Shown here: one piece after another, positions 1-11,800 of the stretch
Layout of the letters: each line of letters opens with the position of its first letter
How positions within the stretch are numbered: the stretch's first letter is position 1
Source of the DNA: Forficula auricularia
Lineage: Eukaryota; Arthropoda; Insecta; Dermaptera; Forficulidae
DNA: 64,000 nucleotides
Assembly: GCA_024734495.1 (NCBI GenBank)
Contig: JALMQS010000899.1
Span: 124,001 to 188,000 of the forward strand
Reading direction: 5' to 3'
Position numbers and translations under genes: made by a program
Notes under the pieces: model-generated
Database searches by the model: none
What the model was told of the DNA's origin: nothing
Seen by the model: only the letters and a program-made list of their open reading frames with translations

Positions 1-1420
1 GTGATGTTATTAATAGTGATCATATCATCAGAACTTGACCAAATTAATATGACACCATCCCTAAGACACCCCCCTTTCGGATAAAAAAAGAACCATCGAA
101 ATCGGTTCATAAACAAAGGGTTAGGTCTAAACAAACCTAAAAAAAGGTCTAATACCTATGAAGAAAAAAAAACGAAAAAAAAAATGGGACCAATCGGAAG
201 CTAGACTGGACCCAATGCAAAAAAAAATTTCAAAATCGGTTGACAATTGGCGGAGATATGAGGTAACAAAAAAAAAATTCAGTCGAATAGAGAACCTCCT
301 CCTTTTTTGAAGTCGGTTAAAAATTTGGTTGAGTTTACTCCAAGGGCAAGAATCTACATATTTTTCACCCCCCCTTTTTTTGGGTGATTTTTGAGGGGAA
401 TTTCTTTAAACAAAAAGTTGTTGAGAAACTACATCTCCTACAACTTTGCTTTCCATTGTCTAAAATTTGCCGTAGAGGTAATAGTTTTAGGAGGTATTTG
501 ATAATTTTCATTCGTGCGCCCCCCCCCAACCACCTTTTGAGGTCAAAATCGTTATATAGATAAAAACGTAAGTTTGAAGACATCTGATACAAATATAAGA
601 AATTTCATAACAATCCCATAAGCCGTTTTGACGTGAATCGTGAGCAACTTTTCGCGGAAACCACGGAAAACATACAGACATTCTGGAATTTTGTTGAAAT
701 TCTTTTCGTTCTGCTGGCAAACGTGTGCGTAAATTTGGCGTGATTTGAGCAATGTACAGACAAAACCACCAATTTTATCTGTTATATATGCATATATATA
801 TATAGATAGAATCTTATAATCATTTTTTAGGAACATGTGTAAAACGCTTAAATGAAATAAAAGCGATGAAAAAGAACATATAATGGGCAAGGGCCTCTCC
901 CCAGCCAAAGTCAATGAGAGAGAAAAAAGAAAGTACTTTCATTAAAGTCTGTTAGTTTTCAACAACATTCACAGAGAGCAGATAAAGTTTAAATCCTTTG
1001 TACGTAGAAATGTTTATCTTGAATAAACATGATGATAATAATTATATAATTATATTAAATAAATATCACTTGAATACTTTCAAAATATATAAAATGATAA
1101 ATAAAATATATGAAATATTCAAATTATTATACACACCCTGAAAAACATATAAAAATTAAATTATATTTTGTTTTAACTTAAAATAACAAAATAAATTGTT
1201 CAATTATATTAAATTTAAATATTTTGACAGCGCTTAGAAATTTTAATAAAATAATTTTTAAAAATGAACTGGCATTGAGAGTAAAACATTAGGCAATTTA
1301 TTAATTAATATTGTCTTAAATATTTGTAAATACGTGTGTTCAATTATCCGCTATCTTCCCTGTCCCCCTCAATTGAAATTTTCCCTAGTACTGATCTTTT
1401 AGGGGCGGTTGTATAGTCGC
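1..1420. repeat. Unresolved repeat remnants, related in part to family B
   Basis: No credible gene. The stretch is A-rich with poly-C runs near 368 and 520. The phrase AATTTGGTTGAGTTT near 323 recurs in family B copies near 6.58, 6.69 and 6.81 kb, so 1-930 is probably decayed family B-like DNA. From 930 to 1420 the sequence is AT-rich and I see nothing in it. Confidence 0.4.
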
Positions 1421-1587
1421 AAATGTAAGTGCTTTTACCACTAACCCAGGAGCAGATGGCAAATGGAGGGACTAGGATGGGCCAATCTGTAGATGACAGG
1501 CACCTGAGAAGTCCCTGTCATCTGATTGGCCATCCCAGTCCTTCCATTTCCATCTACCCTGGGTTAGTGGTAAAAAGCATTTACTTT
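1421..1587. repeat. Foldback element with arms of about 70 bp
   Basis: The left arm (about 1421-1497) is repeated in inverted orientation at about 1510-1587, including CCACTAACCCAGG near 1439 and CCTGGGTTAGTGG near 1558. The loop is about 15 nt. An apparent 76-codon reading frame across it is a by-product of the palindrome. It looks like a foldback MITE. No target-site duplication was identified. Confidence 0.75.
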
Positions 1588-1810
1588 GCACTTATCTTAC
1601 TGGCCCTTGGACACCATGAAGTATATAGACAGGCCCTCTGCTACTCTCCACACTTGTGAAGTTGAGGCCACTTATGCCTTTCCAGATGATGCCAGTCGCG
1701 TCTTCGCATAAATATTTTAGCAATATTAATTTATTATTGTTAAGGTTAAATAAATGGTGAATTTGCTTCTCTCCAGTAATTCATTTTGTTTTCTCCAAAG
1801 GAATGCCATT

Positions 1811-1851
1811 CCAAATATTTCGAGCGTTGCTCTGCATCTCTTCCTCAGTGG
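1811..1851 (-). ncRNA. Hammerhead-ribozyme-like motif in the left arm
   Basis: Read on the minus strand the motif has CTGAGGA (1848-1842), a potential stem II starting GAG and closing CTC, then GAAA (1821-1818) followed by a self-complementary ATAT and a T. This is the arrangement CUGANGA - stem II - GAAA - very short stem III - U known from Penelope-type hammerheads. The match is by motif only. Stem II is only 3 bp unless internal mismatches are allowed. Confidence 0.4.
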
Positions 1852-2046
1852 AAACCACTCCCCACCAATGTGCCGACTCCATCAGTTTGTACAGAACATT
1901 GATAAAAGCTCGATCACACAACGACGCACATACATTATATATTCGTATGTTATCTCATTTTAAATTTGTAGATATACGATACTGTGTGTTGTGTGATCGA
2001 GCCATATTAATGCTTACAACTGATCGTCATTGGTAGTGGGGAAGTG

Positions 2047-2083
2047 CTACTGAGGGAATGCAGAACGCTCTCGAAATATTTGA
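2047..2083 (+). ncRNA. Degenerate hammerhead-like motif in the right arm
   Basis: This is the inverted partner of the motif at 1811-1851. The core reads CTGAGGG instead of CTGAGGA, so a conserved core purine is lost, while CTCTCGAAATATTT downstream is kept. It is probably inactive. Confidence 0.3.
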
Positions 2084-2399
2084 AATAACCATTTGAAAAA
2101 CAAAATAAATTACTGGAAAGAAGCAAATTCAATTTATTTATCCTTAACAATAAAAAATTAATATATCCAGTACACACCAAGCCATCAAAATTCTTATAAA
2201 TATTAATTTAATATTAATTTGCGATTATTGGAATCCAAAATAAATAATCTAAACTACGATAAATTTATCTCTAAATGTATAATAACTCCTATAATGGCCA
2301 TATTGTTATTTCTGGGTGTTCCTACCTACAGATGACGTCGCTAGTTGATTTTGGCCTCACATAATCGGAGCACCGGAGCCTACATATTTCAGCGGTCTA

Positions 2400-2554
2400 A
2401 GGTACTGATAGTCACGTGTTACTTTTCCCCACTCCGCCCGACTGGCCGCTTGCCTGAGCCTCGCTCGTCCGCCAGGCCAGTCGCCAGTCGTCTCATTCTA
2501 TTCCAAGGGTCCACTTGAAGAACATTAACTTCTCTATTAATCTGACTATTTTAG
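2400..2554 (+). promoter_or_regulatory. Putative promoter and 5' UTR exon of the gene at 2.8-16 kb
   Basis: A GC- and CpG-richer island (about 2400-2500) stands out from very AT-rich surroundings and contains CACGTG (2413-2418). It is followed by a likely non-coding exon ending TTTTAG at 2554 before GTAAAT, a usable donor. The next acceptor is the T-rich tract ending TTTTTCAG at 2820. A CACGTG box also lies 103 bp upstream of the SUMO start codon. The transcription start is inferred, not seen. Confidence 0.45.
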
Positions 2555-2837
2555 GTAAATATTTACAATTTCAAATGATCAATGTTTTTTTCTCGTTAAG
2601 AGGATATAGTTATTTTTGAAAAATATTAGTGATTTCGGTAAGATGACGCCGTACTATTTTTCAATCCGCTTCTTGCCTCTGGGCAGTTTTAAACATATTT
2701 GCATGATATTAATTTAATTAGAAATGCTATTTTTTGATTTTACTGAAGTCATTATTTTCTGATTTCATTCAATAATTTGATACTTTGTTATATTAAGTTG
2801 TTGTTTTTTTAATTTTTCAGATGAACCGTGCTTGATC

Positions 2838-5800
2838 ATGAATTGCGTGCTTCTTGGAGGCTCTTTTCGTCTCTACGGTGGTAAGCATTCTATATCTACT
2901 ACTGAATTTTTTATTTTATTATTATCATTTGATCGTAATTCTATAATCTACTGGCTCAATAGAAATATAGATTCGGATTTTTTTTTTTTAATTTTAAAAT
3001 ATCTTTCTTTTTGTTGAATTATCATAAACATTTAAAAATAATAAAGATAACATAGGTACCTATATGTATGTTTGAATCTGAGTTCTTTATGGATAAATAT
3101 ATTTTATTTTACATTTTCGGAAGTGAACATAATCCTTCTCACATGTAAAAATAAACTGCAACGGATCGTTGCTAAACTTTATCCAAATTCATTTGAAATA
3201 TTAATATGTTTGTTCCTTTATTATTAATCAGATATCACTTGCAATTTGTAGTTCATATTGACATTAATTCAAAAATAATTCTCATTTAATAGTTGAGGAA
3301 TAACCATTCAACATTTGATTTTTGACATTTCGGTTTTTATTGGTAACCATTGCTGAAGACATGGAGGAATCGACTTAAAATCAAAAATAGCCATCGATTC
3401 TCATCTAATACTTGAGGAATAACAATTCTACATTAGGCCTTTGACGTTTCGATTATTATTGGTAACCATTGCTGAAGGCATGGAGGAATCGACCTAAAAT
3501 CAAAAATAACGATCGATTCTTATCTAATACTAGAGGAACAACCTTATTGCATTCCATTTTTGATGTTTTGACTATTAATGGCAACCTCTACTGAAAACGT
3601 GGAAGAACAGACTTAAAATCAAAAAGACTAAATTCTTTTATGGCAAACAACTCAAGCTTGAGTTGTTTACCAAAAAGAATTTAGTCTTTTTGATTTTAAG
3701 TCTATTCTTCCACGTTTTCAGTAGAGGTTGCCATTAATAGTCAAAACATCAAAAATGGAATGCAATAAGGTTATTCCTCTAGTATTAGATAAGAATCGAT
3801 CGTTATTTTTGATTTTAAGTCGATTCCTCCATGCCTTCAGCAATGGTTACCAATAATAATCGAAACGTCAAAAACCTAATGTAGAATTGTTATTCCTCAA
3901 GTATTAGATGAGAATCGATGGCTATTTTTGATTTTAAGTCGATTCCTCCATGTCTTCAGCAATGGTTACCAATAAAAACCGAAACGTCAAAAATCCAATA
4001 TAGAATGGTTATTCCTCAAGTAATAGATGAGAATCAATCGCTATTTTTGGTTTAAAGTCGATACCTCTATGTCTACAGCAATGGTTACCAATAAAAACCG
4101 AAACGTCAAAAATCCAATATAGAATGGTTATTCCTCAAGTATTTGATAAGACTCAATCGCTATTTTTGGTTTAAAGTCGATTCCTCTATGTCTTCAGCAA
4201 TGGTTACCAATAAAAACCGAAACGTCAAAAATCCAATATAGAATGGTTATTCCTCAAGTACTAGATGAGAATCAATCGCTATTTTTGGTTTAAAGTTGAT
4301 TTCTCTATGTCTTCAGGAATGGTTACCATTAAAAACCGAAACGTCAAAAATCCAATATAGAATGGTTATTCCTCAAGTATTTGATAAGACTCAATCGCTA
4401 TTTTTGGTTTAAAGTCGATTCCTCTATGTCTTCAGAAATGGTGACCAATAAAAACCGAAACGTCAAAAATCCAATATAGAATGGTTATTCCTCAAGTACT
4501 AGATGAGAATCAATCGCTATTTTTGGTTTAAAGTTGATTTCTCTATGTCTTCAGGAATGGTTACCAATAAAAACCGAAACGTCAAAAATCCAATATAGAA
4601 TGGTTATTCCTCAAGTATTTGATAAGACTCAATCGCTATTTTTGGTTTAAAGTCGATTCCTCTATGTCTTCAGAAATGGTGACCAATAAAAACCGAAACG
4701 TCAAAAATCCAATATAGAATGGTTATTCCTCAAGTACTAGATGAGAATCAATCGCTATTTTTGGTTTAAAGTTGATTTCTCTATGTCTTCAGGAATGGTT
4801 ACCAATAAAAACCGAAACGTCAAAAATCCAATATAGAATGGTTATTCCTCAAGTATTTGATAAGACTCAATCGCTATTTTTGGTTTAAAGTCGATTCCTC
4901 TATGTCTTCAGAAATGGTTACCATTAATAATCGAAGCGTCAAAAATCCAATATAGAATGGTTATTCCTCAAGTACTAGATGAGAATCAATCGCTATTTTT
5001 GGTTTAAAGTCGATTCCTCTATGTCTTCAGCAATGGTTACCAATAAAAACCGAAACGTCAAAAATCCAATATAGAATGGTTATTCCTCAAGTATTTGATT
5101 AGAATCAATCGCTATTTTTGGTTTAAAGTCGATTCCTCTATGTCTTCTGCAAAGGTAAGGGATAAGAAAACAACGCAGTTGCTATGGTTACTTATAAAAT
5201 TTTCTCCCAAATTTTTAGCATTTCACAGAGAGAAGCCTATCCATTCTTATTTAAGCAAGGCTAAATGAGCTATATTAAAAGGTTCAAATGAATAAATTTT
5301 AAAGAATTTAAAAAATTAAAAAAGTACTCTCTTACTCTAGAGTAAAGTACTTTAAAATATAATTTTACTAAAAACTTTATTTATCCTTTTTGTGGTCCCC
5401 AAGGTACTTAATTAGGATATTAAATTTCATCAAAATTGGTTAAGTCATTTTCAAGATATTTAGAAAAAACTAAAAAAGTACTGAAATAAAGTACTAATGT
5501 TTGTGGGTCGATATGTACCAAAAACTAATCAGCGCTTCATTTTGTTCAAAGAATGCTAGGTTTTCAATTTCATTTCAATCGGTGTAACGGTGTGGAAAAA
5601 ATCGTGGGCCAAAAAAACGATAACATACATCCATCCATACATACATACATACATCCGCACGCACTAAATGAAAAAATCGCACTTTTTGGCCTCTCGACGA
5701 GACCCCATGTAATTTTTGGCAAAACCGTCACGTGCTAAAATTCAACCTAATTGAATACTACAATTTGTGACTTTAATTGAGTCCATGGGTTCCGTAGTCT

Positions 5801-8800
5801 TTACCTGAGGACCCTTTGAAGCCACGCTTGCCCCGAGAGCGATTGCAATACTTTACCCATGCTTTGCATTGGATAAAGTAAAAATCATTCAATAGAATAT
5901 AGATTCGGATTTTTTTTTAATCTTAAATTGTGTCTATTTGTTGAATAATACAAACATTTTAAAGTACCTAATATGATACAGGTATATATCAGTGGTGGGC
6001 GGTGACCAAAAAAATACCCTATTTTTCTTTATTTTTCAAATTTAACATTTGATTTTTTAAAAAATATATTTTGGGACCCCAAACGGATACAGCTTTGTGT
6101 GAATGAGGGTAGGAGTCAGAAATTAAATCTTGTGACTTAAACTTCACAGTCCAAGAGATGAAAATCGAACAAATGAAACAGCCCGTCTATAAATTTTTTT
6201 AAATTTCTCCTAATTCTATTGCTATAAGCAAGCTATGACTAGTCTAAAGGACTCTTAGTTATTTCCGATCTTATACCTATATTTGTCCAAAAATTCTCGA
6301 ATCATCTTTATTTATACAGGGTATGGTCAAGTATTGTAATCGTGCATGAAAAAAGTGGTTTTATCTTTCTTTTTTCGAAATTCCTCAAAAACGGATGAAA
6401 CTATTTTGATTAAAAATAAGCTGGCGTGTTCTGATGTGGCCATCCACTTGACTTTACCATACAACCTTACCCCTCACTTATATTTAATATTTAATAAAAT
6501 TATTTATAATCATGTATGGGGTGGGGGGTTAGTTTTTGCATTTTTAGACTTCTGGGGTCCCACTGATTATGTATACAAAATTTGGTTGAGTTTGATATAA
6601 GGGCCTAGATTTTCATTTTTTGACCCCCCCCCCCATTCTGGGCGGTTAATTTTTGCATTTTTAGACTTCTGGGGTCCCACTGATTATATATACAAAATTT
6701 GGTTGAGTTTGGTACAAGAGACTAGATTTTCATTTTTTGACCCCCACCCCATTTTCGGCGGTTAGTTTTTGCATTTTTAGATTTCTGGGGTCCCACTGAT
6801 TGTGTATACATAATTTGGTTGAGTTTGCTCAAATGGCCTAGATTTTTAATTTTTAACCCCCCCCCACCCCCTTAATTTTGGGTCGATATGCACCAAAATC
6901 TGATCAGCTCTTAATCTCAATGGACCAAAACTACGTGTGAAATTTGGTTTCGATATTCACACTAGTTTTGAGCTAGCTCGTCCACAAAATTTGGTAACGC
7001 ACAGACTAACTAACTAACTAACGGACTAACAGATATTTTGACAAAATAATTATTATCTCGAAAAATATAATTTTTTCGATGTTTACTCATTAGGGCTTTT
7101 TTGTAGACCGAAATGCCATGGTTTCGCTCAATTTTTTTAATCAAAATAGTTTCAGCCGTTTTTGAGATATTTCCGAAAGAAAAAACATTTTTTCATACAC
7201 GATTATCAATACTTGTCCATACCCTGTATGGTAAGTAAAAGTAGGTTTTTTCCCTTCTGTTTTCGAAATATCTCAAAAACGGCTAAAACTAATTTGATTC
7301 AAAAAAAATTGAGCGAAAACCATAGTATTTCGCTCTACAAAAAGCTCAAATAAGTGAACGTCGAAAAAATTATATTTTTCAGATAATAATTGTTTTGTCA
7401 AAATGTCTGTTAGTTTTTGTCTATCTGTCTGTCTGGTTGTCCGTTAGTCAGTGCGTTACCAAATTTTGTGTGACGAGCTATCTCAAAAACTAGTTTGAAT
7501 ATCGAAACCAAATTTCACACGTAGTTTTGGTCCATTGAGATTAAGAGCTGATTAGATTTTGGTGCATATCGACCCAAAATTAAGGGGGTGGAGGGGAATT
7601 AAAAACTAAACATCTAGGCCATTTGAGCAAACTCAACCAAATTTTGTATACATAATCAGTGGGACACCAGAAGTTTAAAAATGCAAAAACTAACCGCCCA
7701 AAATCGGGGGGGGGGGGGCAGAAAATGAAAATCTAGGCCCTTGTACCAAACTCAACCATATTTTGTATACATAATCAGTGGGACCCCAGAAGTCTAAAAT
7801 TCACAAACTAACCGCCTAAAGGGGTGAGGGTCAAAAAATGAAAATATAGGCTCTTGTACCAAACTCCACCAAATTTTGTATACAAAATCAATGAGGCTCA
7901 GAGGAGTCTAAAAATTGAAAAACTAACCACCCTCCCCTACATGATTATAAATAATTTTATTAAATATAAGTGAAGGGCCAGGCTGTATGGTAAAGTCAAG
8001 TGGATGGCCACATCAGAACACGTCAGCTTATTTAATGTTTTTTTAGATTGAAAATATTATAATTTTAATTTTCAACCCCCTCCCCCCTCCTTAATTTTGG
8101 GTCGATATGTGCCAAAATCTAATCAGCTCTTAATCTCATTGCACCAAAACTAAATGTGAAATTTGGTTTTGATATTCACACTAGTTTTTGTGCTAGCTCG
8201 TCCACAAAAATTTGGCAACGCACAGACTAACAGACTAACTAACGGACTAACAGATATTTTGACAAAATAATTAATATCTCGAAAAATATAATTTTTTCGA
8301 TGTTCACTTATTAGGGTTTTTTTTAGACCGAAATGCCATGGTTTAGCCCACTTTTCTTAATCAAAAGTTTCAGCCGTTTTTGAGCTATTTCAAAAAATTT
8401 ATATTTTGTATTTCTAAGAAAAAAATTGTATTAATAATGAATCAGAAAATAAAAGAAAGACAGAACTTGATAAGAAACTTTGGGTTCTTAAAACATTTCA
8501 AAAAATCAGAGCTTGAAAGCCAGGGGTGCTTCCACCCCTCCCTCCGCCCCCTACGGACCCCCTTTTATCTTATAATATTAAACGACCAATTCTTATAAAA
8601 TATATATGTGGAAGCACCCCTGGCTTTCCAGCTCTGATTTTTTGAAATGTTTTAAGACGAAAAATATTGTTTTTATCTTAACTTTTGTATTTATTTTTAC
8701 TCTAAAATATATATAAAAACAGAACTTTATTATATAATTATATATATTGAGGTTTTACTGCCCCCCCCCCCCCCCCTCACCCTGGGGACGCCCATGTATA

Positions 8801-11800
8801 TATAAGTATAAATATTGAAATCATTTTATTGATTGTTTTATAAATATAAATAAATACAAATCTTTTATTAAAACAGTCTCTTAAAACGTTCATTTAAAAT
8901 CCAAAAGTTTCGGGAGAATTTCTCCCTTTATCAATTTGGGATTTAAAGAATTTTAAAAATGAAAAAAACAATCACTTTAAGAAATGAATATAAAGCAACA
9001 CTTTATATTCCATTGATAAAGCCGATCAATTCTCTCGAAGAATTTTAAATAAACGTTTTTATAAAAGATTTATATATATGTATTTTGCTATCTATATATA
9101 TAAAAATATTCTTTTCCCGATACACTCACTCACTCACTCATCATCAAAACAGCCAGAACCACTGGACATAGAAACATGAAATTTGGAGAAGATATTACAT
9201 CTATGACATAGGGGCTCACTAAGAAAGGATTTTTTGAAATTCGACCCCTAAGGTGGTCAAAGGGGGCAAAGTGTGTTTTCACTGATTATGCGATATCTCT
9301 TAAGGACGATAAAATATCTACTTGCTTTTTACTTATAAAAATACTAAATTAAAATATCTAAAAACTAATTTCAGGATTTTTTGAAATTCGACCCTAAAGG
9401 GGTCAAAAGGGCAAAATATCTTTGCAATGTGTTTACACTAATTATGCATTTTCAATTAAGAACGATAAGATATCTACTTGATTTTTACTTAATAAAATTC
9501 TAAATACAAATATCTAAAAAGTAATTTCAGGATTTTTTGAAATTCGACTCTCAACTATCCAAAATGTGAGTGGGGGCAAAAATTAAAACTCTCTCCGATC
9601 TTGATCAAATTTTGTATAGTTATTCTTTATTACTTTAAGAAACTATTCCTGTAAAAATCAACTATCAAAATTGACTGTATGGTGGCGAGGGGAGGGCGGG
9701 GGGGGGGGGGCAAATTATAGAAATTTTTAGCTTTTTAGTACATTTACTCTTTAGAAAACTGTGGATTATTTATTTGCAAATATCTAAAAAATAATTTCAA
9801 CCTCCCAAAATGTGAGTGGGGGCAAAAATTAATACTCTCTCCGATATAGATCAAATTTTGTAATGTTAGTTTTTAAGACTATATAAAATGTATGCTGTAA
9901 AAATCAATATCCCGGAGGGCAGGTGGCCCTGGCGGGCGGCGTCTCGGCATGTGATTATTAGGTCTGTAATATATATTTGTAATATTTTGCCCCCTCTTTC
10001 GCCCCCACGCACTCATTTTGGCTATTGATTTTTACAGCATACATTTTATATAGTCTTAAAAACTAACATTACAAAATTTGATCTATATCGGAGAGAGTAT
10101 TAATTTTTTGCCCCCACTCACATTTTGGGAGGTTGAAATTATTTTTTAGATATTTGCAAATAAATAACTCTCAGTTTTCTAAAGAGTAAAAATCAATAGC
10201 CAAAATGAGTGCGTGGGGGCGAAAGAGGGGGCAAAATATTACAAATATATATTACAGACCTAATAATCACATGCCGAGACGCTGCCCGCCAGGGCCACCT
10301 GCCCGGAGGTCAGAGCTGTAAAGGGCGTGCCGAAGGCACGCCTGGAGCAGCTCGTTTATTTATATGTATATCATCGGTTTGGAACAAAACTTTGATAACT
10401 CGAAAAAATTACTATTTTACAGGGGAGTCAATTGATTGATTCGTTGATTTATGACAAAACTTGAAAAATAAAAATTTAAAAGATATCATAGTCTTGTTCC
10501 AAACCGACGATGTGTGAATATGCATGTATATTTATTTAAATTAAATAAAGGATAACCTCATTGATTTCTAAAATAGGAAACAAATTCTTCGTTATAACTC
10601 AAATGTGCAATACCTAGAATACATATAGGAACATTTTAGAAATAACAATCTTTTCATTTAACTAGATATTAATTATCTGTTAAAAAGATTTCGTTTTAAA
10701 TCATCTAAAATAAACATTTTTAAGAGATATTTTCATCATAATACACAATGTTTCGATCTCTAATTGTGGATTTGATTGCAAATGTTTACAAAACTCTTGA
10801 AAACGGCTTCAGAAATCGAGATCGAAATGTTGTGGATTCTGATTAAAATATGCGATTTTGTAAATTTCTTTTTGTGCTTTTAATTTGTTCAAATAATATA
10901 ATTGGATCTCTAATATATTTTCTTTTCATGTTCCTGTATAGTCTTATGAATGATTGGACACCTAGGATTTAGCTAAGCAGATTCAACATATGCAAGGATA
11001 TCAAGAAATCACCTTGATTTTATCAATATTTATCATACGACGGATCAAATTGAAAGGATTTTCAAGTTATAGAGACTATTTTTGAATAGCACATCAAAAG
11101 TAGAAACTGAAACGTTATGTAAAAATTATTTTCAAATGCCTTAATTCTCTAAATAAGTAAGTATATTTTACAATCTTTGAATTTTTTCCTAACCATATTA
11201 GTGTAAGATATTTACTTGTTAAGACTTAATACAAGGGAAAAATACCACTTTTATTCACTGCCTTTCTTCATACAAAGAAAAGCTAATATGCCTTTATTAA
11301 AAACGAGCTTCGAGGGCGTGCCTAAGGCACGCCCTCGAAGCTCGGCCCTCCAGGCTGGTGCCCTGGCGGGCAGCGTCTCGGTCCAAAAATGTTATTCCTC
11401 TTTAAAAACCACACTCCAAATGTATACCGGTAAACTACCGAAAATACATCGTCTCTTAAAAGTTTCGCCTCTTTAACTTTTGATTGGCGAGGGGGGGGGG
11501 GGGAGAGAGGAATAATGATCAATATATTCAATTTTTCTTAATTCAAAATGAATTGGAGTCTTTCATTTCAAAATTCGAGTCCAAATTAGAAATTAGAATT
11601 TCAAATTTGCCTGGTTAATTAAAATCGATTGGAGCCGCGCTGACAATTATATTTCAAATTTGCCTCGTTAATTAATATATATTCAATGTTTCTTAATTTA
11701 AAATCTATTGGTGTTTTTTCATTTTCATTCGAGTTCAAATGAATACAATATTATCTCGACACAAAGTCCAAATCAAAAATATCTAGTTTTAGTAAGAGAA

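Larger units (their letters stand above)
1728..2165. repeat. Inverted repeat of a probable Penelope-like fragment
   Basis: Arms of about 180-200 bp (about 1728-1930 and 1985-2165) are imperfect reverse complements sharing blocks such as CTCGATCACACAAC, AAATATTTCGAG and TTATTGTTAAGG. Each arm holds a hammerhead-like core, which suggests a pair of inverted Penelope-like terminal fragments. No protein-coding part is visible. Confidence 0.6.
3148..5885 (+). mobile_element. Family A element, full-length copy with minisatellite
   Basis: The 5' end (AATAAACTGCAACGG) contains the hairpin GCAACG-GAT-CGTTGC (3158-3172) followed by ACTTTATCCAA (3176-3186). The 3' end contains the hairpin-forming CCATGCTTTGCATTGG (5857-5872) followed by TTGGATAAAGT (5869-5879), the exact reverse complement of the 5' 11-mer. 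Other copies at 34118-35753 (+), 36075-36360 (+, 5' part only) and 38621-40180 (-) define the ends. Inside are a palindrome, a 119-bp minisatellite and a CATC/CATA microsatellite (5628-5655). No coding capacity. The architecture recalls non-autonomous Helentron/DINE-type elements, but I saw no proof of that class. Confidence 0.7.

Noticed and set aside
1429..1659. 76-codon frame starting MLLPLTQEQ
   Set aside because: It runs through both arms of a foldback and has no homologue that I recognise.
3960..5150. CRISPR-like array
   Set aside because: Units of 119 bp are repeated throughout without unique spacers, and the genome is eukaryotic.
10701..11228. Hammerhead motif in repeat D
   Set aside because: The minus strand has CTGAAGC rather than CTGANGA, so the core is not met although an inverted pair is present.
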